The notes beneath the pieces are model-generated. The model did no database searches. It was given only the letters and a program-made list of their open reading frames with translations, and was not told the DNA's origin. Shown here in pieces: positions 1-6,213 of a stretch of DNA of 13,959 nt. The position numbers and the translations under genes are program-made. Each line of letters opens with the position of its first letter. Positions within the stretch are counted from its first letter, which is position 1. The stretch comes from Candidatus Bathyarchaeota archaeon (GTDB taxonomy: Archaea; Thermoproteota; Bathyarchaeia; TCS64), in assembly GCA_030670015.1 (NCBI GenBank), contig DAOVCM010000009.1, positions 1 through 13,959 on the forward strand, written 5' to 3'.

Positions 1-2
1 AG

Positions 3-80
3 GTAGAGAATCGTCTGGCTGAGGGTGTTTATTGTTCAGATGCTCCTTATGATGATGGACTCATTTGGCTTGTTCCATAG
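3..80 (+). CDS. C-terminal end of an unidentified protein (5' truncated by window edge)
   Basis: The frame beginning at base 3 is open from the window edge to a TAG at 78-80, giving 25 residues rich in Asp, Tyr, Leu and Gly and ending in Trp-Leu-Val-Pro. Every other frame on both strands meets a stop within the first 90 bases, so this is the only frame that could be the tail of a gene entering from the left. The residue mix looks like a folded C-terminus rather than random translation, but the stretch is too short to assign a family or function. A large inverted repeat begins just after its stop codon. Confidence 0.45.
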   Translation, partial: VENRLAEGVYCSDAPYDDGLIWLVP

Positions 81-83
81 CGC

Positions 84-251
84 GCGTCAGTGTGTAACGT
101 AATTTGCATTTCTCCGTGTACAGAAGTTGATTTTTGTGTTGGATAAGCTTAATTCTATCCGTGCACCCGGTGCACGCAAGTAATTGGGCTTATCCAGCAT
201 TTAAATTAGCGTCACATAAGAACTCGATGGAATTACGTTACAAGCTGGCGC
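84..251. repeat. Concentric quasi-palindrome (three nested inverted-repeat arms, centre near 168)
   Basis: Three perfect inverted-repeat pairs share nearly the same centre: an 11-bp arm (94-104 with 231-241), an 8-bp arm GGATAAGC/GCTTATCC (141-148 with 188-195) and an inner 8-bp arm CGTGCACC/GGTGCACG (160-167 with 169-176, one-base spacer). The outer flanks (84-93 with 242-251) and parts of the intervening segments also match imperfectly. Three arms on one axis are unlikely by chance and suggest a decayed long palindrome, such as a small non-autonomous (MITE-like) element, a foldback structure or a structured RNA/terminator after the upstream gene. No target-site duplication and no transposase gene are visible. 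Confidence 0.6.
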
Positions 252-482
252 CTGCTGATATTTGATCTTGGAAAATCTGCAATCAGAGCAAGCTTTTAGA
301 CGAATAATCCTCTCTGTGTTAAATGAAATTTATATGATATTTTCTCTTATCGCTTTTATTTAGGAAGCTAACATTTATATCTATTTTTGATTGACTTATT
401 AGAACGTTTGCGAGTCATAGAAAAAATCTTGATAAGTTTTCCTTAGTTTCTTGATAATGTTGTGGGAGGTAGCTTAGTTAGC
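252..482. other. AT-rich intergenic stretch
   Basis: I see no open reading frame, tRNA or rRNA here. The stretch is strongly AT-rich, with TATA-like words (for example around 329-337 and 373-382). It contains two exact copies of TCTTGATAA (427-435 and 449-457) with starts 22 bp apart, about two helical turns. A run of six A at 421-426 reads as a U-run on the minus strand, downstream of the hairpin that ends the minus-strand PLP gene. The most economical reading is a 3' termination region for that gene plus spacer DNA. Confidence 0.45.
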
Positions 483-491
483 CTACCCTCC
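465..491 (-). terminator. Hairpin at the 3' end of the PLP-enzyme gene
   Basis: GGAGGTAG (465-472) pairs with CTACCCTCC (483-491), with one bulged C. The stem overlaps the gene's own TAG stop at 483-485. About 40 nt further on, in the direction of minus-strand transcription, is a U-rich stretch (complement of 419-428). This fits a 3'-end stem followed by a U-tract, though the distance is long for an intrinsic terminator. Confidence 0.4.
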
Positions 492-1670
492 GATCGCCTG
501 TGTCAATATCTCTCTTATTCTCTCAGTAACTATGTATTCCTCGTCATCAAGCATAAACTCTGGATTGATCATCAACCTTCCGCTGGAAGCACGATACCGT
601 GTTTCAATACTTGGGTCGCCCTCTCTCAGTTTATGAAATAGCTCTTCACCGGTCATCCCAAAAACGTTCTCATCGATCTTAACGTAACACAGAGGCACCA
701 TAGGCTCCTTTTCTTCTATTGTGGTTTCAAAGGATAAACCGGCTTCCACATCGGGAATCACATCCATCTGTTCCACCATCCATTTAGCCTTGTTCTCCCA
801 TGCCCTGAAGATCGACTCTTCATCCTGTTTCACGTAGATCTTGAGAGCTGTGACGAGGCCCGCGATGGTTTCCCTGCACATTTTCGATGCTCTCCCAACG
901 CCGTGGAAAGGATAGGCTTGGAGATGGGCTAGTTTAACTAGGTCCTTTCTCCCAGCTAGAATTCCAGAGTTGTTCGGTCCAGAGAGGAACTTTCCTCCGC
1001 TGATTATCACCAGGTCGGCGCCCTTGGAGATGTACTTTCTCAGATTTTTCTTTGGTGGAAGCTCCGAAGCGGCATCGACTATTACGGGAGCGTCGTGCTC
1101 GTGAGCGATCCTTATAACCGTGGCAAGGGGAAGGCGTTTCTCAGACGTTCGGTCCGTAAAGTAATAAGCGGCTGTTTTACCGGGGTTGTAAGCTTCAGAA
1201 AGCTCCTTCTCGGTTGTTCCCTCTTCTGTGCCTACCTCTACAAATCGTCCCCCTGCACACTCTACCGCGTGGTCGTAGACGTTCCTGTTCGATCTCTGAA
1301 CAATGAACTCTGTCTTCAGCCCTTTCGTATGCATCGGAAGTTTCTTGATGATGTGTGTCCACGTTTCTAATTTCAAGGGGTCATATTTTTCCAGCTCTGT
1401 TCCTTTCATGATGCAGGCTGCAGCTGCCAGTAAGATGGCATTGCTTGATCCGGCTGTTGGTAGGCCTGCCTCTGCACCAGTTGCCTCAGCAATAGCTTTT
1501 CCGGCCCAGTGCTGAAGCTCAGGAATCTGGACGAAGGATTTGGAGGCGTCCTCCATAGCCCTGAAAACCTCAGGTGGAGCGATGGATCCTCCGAGACGGG
1601 TTAGAGAACTCGATGCGTTGACCACTCGTCTTAGACCATATTTTTCATAGGGGTTATATATTTCTCTCAT
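483..1670 (-). CDS. SelA-like / D-glucosaminate-6-phosphate ammonia-lyase-like PLP-dependent enzyme
   Basis: This 395-aa cytosolic fold-type I PLP enzyme belongs to the SelA/DgaE-like group. The N-terminus has the family pattern YEKYGLRRVVNASSSLTRLG (residues 9-28). A glycine/serine-rich cofactor-phosphate region lies near residues 70-78. IVDAASELPP (197-206) supplies the Asp (D199) expected to contact the pyridine nitrogen, and SGGKFLSGPNNSG (224-236) carries the predicted Schiff-base lysine K227. Length is normal for a DgaE-like protein and shorter than bacterial SelA (about 460 aa), so a role in Sec-tRNA synthesis is unlikely; an amino-sugar or amino-acid lyase/aldolase is more plausible. 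The ATG at 1668-1670 is preceded by only a weak AGGT and a TATA-like GATTTAAAAC (1714-1723). It lies 74 bp downstream of the PH-like gene on the same strand and probably has its own promoter. The substrate cannot be read from sequence. Confidence 0.85.
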   Translation of the reverse strand: MREIYNPYEKYGLRRVVNASSSLTRLGGSIAPPEVFRAMEDASKSFVQIPELQHWAGKAIAEATGAEAGLPTAGSSNAILLAAAACIMKGTELEKYDPLKLETWTHIIKKLPMHTKGLKTEFIVQRSNRNVYDHAVECAGGRFVEVGTEEGTTEKELSEAYNPGKTAAYYFTDRTSEKRLPLATVIRIAHEHDAPVIVDAASELPPKKNLRKYISKGADLVIISGGKFLSGPNNSGILAGRKDLVKLAHLQAYPFHGVGRASKMCRETIAGLVTALKIYVKQDEESIFRAWENKAKWMVEQMDVIPDVEAGLSFETTIEEKEPMVPLCYVKIDENVFGMTGEELFHKLREGDPSIETRYRASSGRLMINPEFMLDDEEYIVTERIREILTQAIGG

Positions 1671-1713
1671 TTACCTGATCACACCAATTGTCGTGGATCA
1701 TAAGTGAGAAGCC

Positions 1714-1723
1714 GATTTAAAAC
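1714..1723 (-). promoter_or_regulatory. Candidate TATA box for the PLP-enzyme gene
   Basis: On the minus strand this reads GTTTTAAATC, an archaeal TATA-like box about 48 nt before the ATG at 1670. It predicts a transcript start near 1693 and a leader of about 20 nt. It sits in the 74-bp gap after the PH-like gene, so the PLP gene need not belong to that operon. Confidence 0.35.
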
Positions 1724-1744
1724 AATCGTTCATGTAAACATAGT

Positions 1745-2671
1745 CTATTCCACTATGCTGTTCAGGCACAGATGTATCCATGACGTGATATCTTCAAAAT
1801 AGACGCTGAATTCTTTCTCTAAGGGCAATTCTTTTAGCTGTATGAGGCCGAGGCTGCATTCCTCGGACCGGATCAATCCCTCTAGGCTCTCAAAGGAGGC
1901 TTGCATCAGTTCAAACTCATCTTTGTCAAGGCCATCTCCTACATATTCGCTAAGGTTCAGGTCCCAGAGGAGAAGGTAGGATTTTACAAACAACCTGTAG
2001 AGATCAAGGTTGAAACTTTGTGATGATTCTTCAGACTGAGAGAGCCTCTCAGCATCGTTGTGAATGGCCACTATGATTTTGTAACAATCATCCTTAATTT
2101 CGTCTGTTTGCCTCTGGAAGAGAGAGGTTGAAAGATTCTGGATATCATAGCTGAGGGGAGTCGCCACATCTATCCTAGTCATCTTCATAGGGATCTGCTC
2201 TAATTCGGATAGATGCTTTTTCATGAGGGTCCAGTTCACGCTTCCATTCAGCTCAAATAAGATCTTGAATAGCTGGTCTATGAACTCTAACAACAGGGTT
2301 ATTTGGTGAACGTGGACTTTTCGTTCACGTCTCTGCTCCGCTTGTATCTGCTCCTTGGCCAGTCTCCGTTTTTCTATATCGTCGTCGATCTTGTTTATCA
2401 ATGCATCCAGATATGGTTTTTCCTCTGATAGGAAGATGACTTCTGACTTTCCTGTTTCTGTCTCATAGTCTATCGTCAGCTGGTACATCTGCCTGAAGGA
2501 AGTCTGGTTCTTCTTCAGCTGCGTTGATGTGACATCAGATATGGGGAACTCAATTTGCTTTTCCAACTCTTTACTTAAGATTCCTCTCTCCGCCCATAGA
2601 ATAACTGTATCTTCGGAAATTTCTAGGAATCCTGAAATTCCATCATGTAGCTTCCCCCTGATCTTTTTCAT
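1745..2671 (-). CDS. PH-like domain protein with helical C-terminal region
   Basis: This is a 308-aa soluble protein with no signal peptide or membrane helix. Residues about 1-97 show the strand order of a small PH/GRAM-like domain: an opening strand, ISEDTVILWAE (18-28), the typical IEFPISDVTSTQLKK turn-and-strand (40-54), LTIDYETETGKSEVIFLS (65-82), then a capping helix. Residues about 98-125 are highly charged and probably coiled coil; the rest is predicted mainly helical. Such domains often bind lipid headgroups or proteins at membranes (family knowledge; this fold is inferred by eye). The ATG overlaps the stop of the upstream membrane-protein gene as ATGA, and AGGAGG (2680-2685) lies 8 nt before it, so the two are translationally coupled. 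It is the last gene of this two-gene unit and a candidate membrane-docking adaptor for the neighbouring tubulin-like proteins. Confidence 0.7.
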   Translation of the reverse strand: MKKIRGKLHDGISGFLEISEDTVILWAERGILSKELEKQIEFPISDVTSTQLKKNQTSFRQMYQLTIDYETETGKSEVIFLSEEKPYLDALINKIDDDIEKRRLAKEQIQAEQRRERKVHVHQITLLLEFIDQLFKILFELNGSVNWTLMKKHLSELEQIPMKMTRIDVATPLSYDIQNLSTSLFQRQTDEIKDDCYKIIVAIHNDAERLSQSEESSQSFNLDLYRLFVKSYLLLWDLNLSEYVGDGLDKDEFELMQASFESLEGLIRSEECSLGLIQLKELPLEKEFSVYFEDITSWIHLCLNSIVE

Positions 2672-5004
2672 GGTTGGATCCTCCTGAGGGACTTACTGGT
2701 TTCCTGAAGAGGGATCTCCTTGTAGTGGCTTCTGTGATAGAGTTTAATGTATTCCCTTTCATACTTTTCCGAGACACCGAGGTCTCCGAGTCTAACCTCG
2801 TCGTTATCCATGAGTATACGGTTTATCTTCTTCTCAAGGATGCCGTAATTGAGGAGGAACTCCTTCCTCTCATTGTAGTACGCTATTGTGTCCACCACCT
2901 CGTCTATGTAGGATAGGGCTCGATAGAGGTGGGTGATGATGTCGCTCATTTCTCTGGATCTGTAATTGTTTATGACCTCCAGGGAGGTGTTCACCCTCTC
3001 AGCCAGAGTGAGATTCCTGTTCCACTCATAATCCTCGATGGGGAGGAGGGAACCAATCGTGTTCTCTAGGTCCTTAAGATGGTCGTAGAGAATACCGATG
3101 ACCCTTGCGACAACCTCGACGGTCGCCAAGATTGTGTCCCTTATCAAGATGACCTTCAGAACTTTCAGGTTCTCTTCTCCTACTCTGAAGTCCTTCTTCT
3201 CCAGATCTTGGGCTAGGGTCTTGATCATGTGAAATTTATCCTCAAGGACAGGGAGGAGCATTTCGTCCCTATCACTCAGCTCCATGATGGTCTCAACAGA
3301 CTCCTTAATTGGTCGCGTGGATTTCACGATCTCGGGGGAGTATTGTCTCTCCCAGTTCTTCAAGGAGGAGAGGATGGCGTCGATGATTATCCAAGGTTGA
3401 TCAATCTCCGCCTTCTCCCTGGAGATCTGAATGATTGGGCTGTCTACTGGCAGGGAGGGTTCAAAGAGGGAACATATCGTCTCGTATATTCTATCGGTTG
3501 TAGCTATCAACTTCTCTACGAGAACACCCCCTGATTCTATGACATGATAGATATAGCCAATCTTCATTTCAAGTGTCGAGTCTGTGGGGGGATCCACTAT
3601 CTCAGGGGGCTCGATTTCCAGACCAAGCTCATGGATCTCCTTTAAGGATTCGAGGTACTCGAACTTTATCTTTATGAAATACTCGTCAAGGGCAACCCCT
3701 AGTTGGCCATTGAAGTTAGAGACTTTGCTATTTAGCTCGGTGAATACCCTTCTCGTCAACGACTCCACCTCGTTGAGGCTCATATCTTCCTCGGAAGCCT
3801 TCTTGATCACCTCCTTCAGCTCGTCTGCCACGATGAGCATTCTCGTCTTTAATGATGAGAGTGAAGAGGGGATAGGACCCCTTGTAATGTTGATCAGCCC
3901 CAGATAGTGATTAACTTCTTTGAGCATTGATTCTGAACCTACCCTGAGTTTTTGAATTCGTTCTGCTAGGACCTCTCTTAAATCGATGATGTACTTCGAT
4001 AAGGAGACAGGGGCTGAGAGGATAATTGTGAAACCTGTGGATAACATCAAGATTGATGGGTCTACTACTGCCTGGAAGGCGAGGGGTGCATGGAGGATTC
4101 CTAGGAGGACGAAAAACATAACGCTGGTCAATGAGGCAGTGGCTACAGGGAGGCCGTAGACCATTATGTCAACATACTTTTGGGGGAAATGGGTCTTTTT
4201 CAAAGGTTCAGGTAGTTTCAATGTGAGGAGGGCCGCCACAGATATGAGGCCTGAGATTATAATGAGGAAGAAGAGCATACCGGGGAGGGAATCCACATAG
4301 CTTGCTAGGGCAAGTTGAAGTTCTCCACTGTTTCCAGCTGGCTTTAGTATCTGATCGCTTATCACCCTTAATATGTGGTTGATCTCGGTTAGGCTTACTT
4401 GCCTCATGGATTCTTGGATGTCTTTATGGATAATGTTAAGAGGTGTGTAAAGCGATGGGGGGATTCCTTCTTGGAAGGTTTTTAGGTACTGCATCACTTG
4501 GAGAGGAATTGATATGAACGTGTAATAGGAGAATGTGATTAAGATACCTCTTTTTTTATAGATCGTGGCGAAGATGAGGATAACTGGAACGGCCAGATAG
4601 AACGTGGACTTGAAGAAGAGAAGTGAGGCCGCGACGATTCCTATGTCCATTGCTATAATGGCGAGGTTGTCTGTCAAAGACGTTGATACAATTATGAAAG
4701 GTATGATCAAGACAACCATGACAAACATTCTCGACAAGGGGCTGTGAAACAACTGGAAAAAGTTAATCCTTGATAGATGATAGAATAGCCCAAGTGTGAT
4801 GATCATGCTTCCTAAAAAAGCCCCGACAGGGGGGTCCCTATATATAGCGTAAGCTACGAGAAAAGCCACTATGATAGGGAGGGGCGTGGGGAGAAGAGGA
4901 ATAAGGTAAAAAGCCAGTGTCATGCTTATCCCTGTGATTAAGAAGGTTGTGACCTTACCCGTTTTCTCGGTGAGCTCCAAATTGGTGAAGAGCGATATAC
5001 TCAT
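2668..5004 (-). CDS. Polytopic membrane protein with large helical cytoplasmic C-terminal domain
   Basis: This protein is 778 aa from ATG 5002-5004, or 782 aa from an in-frame TTG at 5016. I prefer the ATG because GGATGAG lies just before it and the TATA-like boxes at 5019-5036 are very close to the TTG. Numbered from the TTG, about nine or ten hydrophobic segments occur: roughly 22-40, 46-60, 64-80, 97-113, 117-133, 138-152, 157-175, then a loop of about 70 residues, then 246-266, 285-308 and 320-337. Residues about 340-782 are charged, mostly helical and coiled-coil-like, presumably cytoplasmic. I see no transporter, ATPase or enzyme motif and do not recognise the family. It is divergent from the degenerate FtsZ-like gene and overlaps the PH-like gene by ATGA. 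The architecture (membrane platform plus long helical arm) suggests a scaffold or receptor for the tubulin-like proteins; this is inference. Confidence 0.75.
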   Translation of the reverse strand: MSISLFTNLELTEKTGKVTTFLITGISMTLAFYLIPLLPTPLPIIVAFLVAYAIYRDPPVGAFLGSMIITLGLFYHLSRINFFQLFHSPLSRMFVMVVLIIPFIIVSTSLTDNLAIIAMDIGIVAASLLFFKSTFYLAVPVILIFATIYKKRGILITFSYYTFISIPLQVMQYLKTFQEGIPPSLYTPLNIIHKDIQESMRQVSLTEINHILRVISDQILKPAGNSGELQLALASYVDSLPGMLFFLIIISGLISVAALLTLKLPEPLKKTHFPQKYVDIMVYGLPVATASLTSVMFFVLLGILHAPLAFQAVVDPSILMLSTGFTIILSAPVSLSKYIIDLREVLAERIQKLRVGSESMLKEVNHYLGLINITRGPIPSSLSSLKTRMLIVADELKEVIKKASEEDMSLNEVESLTRRVFTELNSKVSNFNGQLGVALDEYFIKIKFEYLESLKEIHELGLEIEPPEIVDPPTDSTLEMKIGYIYHVIESGGVLVEKLIATTDRIYETICSLFEPSLPVDSPIIQISREKAEIDQPWIIIDAILSSLKNWERQYSPEIVKSTRPIKESVETIMELSDRDEMLLPVLEDKFHMIKTLAQDLEKKDFRVGEENLKVLKVILIRDTILATVEVVARVIGILYDHLKDLENTIGSLLPIEDYEWNRNLTLAERVNTSLEVINNYRSREMSDIITHLYRALSYIDEVVDTIAYYNERKEFLLNYGILEKKINRILMDNDEVRLGDLGVSEKYEREYIKLYHRSHYKEIPLQETSKSLRRIQP

Positions 5005-5053
5005 ATTCTCATCCAACCTTTTATATGGTATAAATTATCTTTTTTGACTCCAG
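5005..5053. promoter_or_regulatory. Compact divergent promoter with overlapping TATA boxes
   Basis: The 37-49 bp between the divergent starts contain TTATATGGTATAAATTA (5021-5037), which can be read as a TATA box on either strand. On the + strand, boxes centred near 5024-5032 would place initiation around 5051-5058, so the 378-aa gene (ATG 5054) would be leaderless. On the minus strand, a box centred near 5032 would start transcription near 5006, next to the ATG at 5004. One short element therefore probably drives both arms of the cluster. Confidence 0.6.
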
Positions 5054-6190
5054 ATGGTTGTGAATGAGGGCAGCTTCAACGTCTTGGACTGGATAAAAGC
5101 CCGTCTAGACCACATCCGTCCCGTGTTGCCGAGCCAGATCGTTCTAACTGTGGGCCTGTATGCCTTTAAAGCCATGAAGGATTCGAAACGATTTGTTGGA
5201 GACAACACTTCCACATTGCTCCACATACTTCATAGGAAGGAAGTAGACCTTAAAACCATTGATGTCGACACAAATTCCGATAAGATCATAGTACTGGACA
5301 CTGTTTCTGACCCTCATTACTGGTTCGACCTAAACACACACCTTGAAGAGAATGGAAGTCTCATAAATTTTTTGAAGAAGAGGGTCTTCAGCTACCATCA
5401 GGAGGTCGTCACAGTTGGATCTCTCTCTGAGGGAGTGACCTCCGGTGTCCTGCCAACATTGAGTTCCTACTTGATCCAAGAGGAGAAGAGTGTCGTCATG
5501 CTTACAGTCTTCCCCTCGATGAGACACAGTTCCGACGCCTTGTTCAACGCCTTTTCCTCTCTGGGACTACTTCTACTAAATGAGGCTAGACCTATCATCC
5601 TCCTCGATCATTTTTACCTCGAAGCGTTTATAGGCGTCAACAAGGCTGGAGGTCTTCTAGTCGGTGGAGACGCCGTTAATTATCTGGCTGAGCTTTTCCT
5701 GAAGAAAAAAGGATTGATACAGGACCTGGTAAAACTATCCAAGTCCTTTAATGTCGACCTCTTCACAGTGCTTATGGCGTTGGGGGCTAGTTTAGAAATC
5801 TATGGCAATCTCAGAAACATCCTCGACATCACTCTGGAGCAACCTCTGCTGGACTTCGATCTATCAACCGCTTCGATGATATATGTCATAATCAAGGTTC
5901 CCCTCCGGCTAAAGGATCAGCTTCCAAAGGGGTACATTGAGCTTGAGGTGAATAATTGGCTCAAGGAAAGGGCTAATCTTGACGCACCGCAGATCTGCGA
6001 GCCTATCTACGTTGAGGAGTTTGGAAATAGAATCGACTTAGTTGTCCTCGTAGGAGGATTCAATACGGAGCAGTTGTTCAAGACTATAAACAAGCGTATA
6101 TCACGGTTAAGCCGTTTGATAGTTGATCAAGGGTTATACGACAAGGAGATCTGGAGGAAGATAGAGAATCGACTTGTCCAAAGTCAATAG
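5054..6190 (+). CDS. FtsZ/tubulin-superfamily protein with degenerate GTPase motifs (predicted pseudo-GTPase)
   Basis: This is a 378-aa soluble protein. The C-terminal half follows the FtsZ activation-domain pattern: LEQPLLDFDLSTASMIYVII (261-280), a helix, CEPIYVEEFGNRIDLVVLVG (315-334), then a helical tail. The N-terminal half keeps the fold outline but not the nucleotide signatures. The T1 position reads TVGLYAFKA (32-40) without the Gly-rich loop. The T4 loop GGGTGSG is replaced by SEGVTSG (125-131). VFPSMRHSSDALFNAFSSLG (152-171) matches the strand-helix following T4 in FtsZ. The T7 synergy loop is NVDLFTV (233-239): D235 is kept, but the second catalytic Asp is Thr238. The length is that of a complete FtsZ core, so this is specific motif loss rather than truncation. 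The gene faces the intact tubulin-like gene, with stops 23 bp apart. It could be a non-hydrolysing polymer partner, cap or regulator. Family assignment is by pattern only. Confidence 0.72.
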   Translation: MVVNEGSFNVLDWIKARLDHIRPVLPSQIVLTVGLYAFKAMKDSKRFVGDNTSTLLHILHRKEVDLKTIDVDTNSDKIIVLDTVSDPHYWFDLNTHLEENGSLINFLKKRVFSYHQEVVTVGSLSEGVTSGVLPTLSSYLIQEEKSVVMLTVFPSMRHSSDALFNAFSSLGLLLLNEARPIILLDHFYLEAFIGVNKAGGLLVGGDAVNYLAELFLKKKGLIQDLVKLSKSFNVDLFTVLMALGASLEIYGNLRNILDITLEQPLLDFDLSTASMIYVIIKVPLRLKDQLPKGYIELEVNNWLKERANLDAPQICEPIYVEEFGNRIDLVVLVGGFNTEQLFKTINKRISRLSRLIVDQGLYDKEIWRKIENRLVQSQ

Positions 6191-6213
6191 ATATGGATTG
6201 AGTTTGGTGATCT

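Noticed and set aside
483..1670. Selenocysteine pathway (SelA proper) for the PLP enzyme
   Set aside because: Archaea make Sec-tRNA by another route (PSTK/SepSecS), the protein is shorter than bacterial SelA, and no SelB or Sec tRNA is nearby; the DgaE-like branch fits better.
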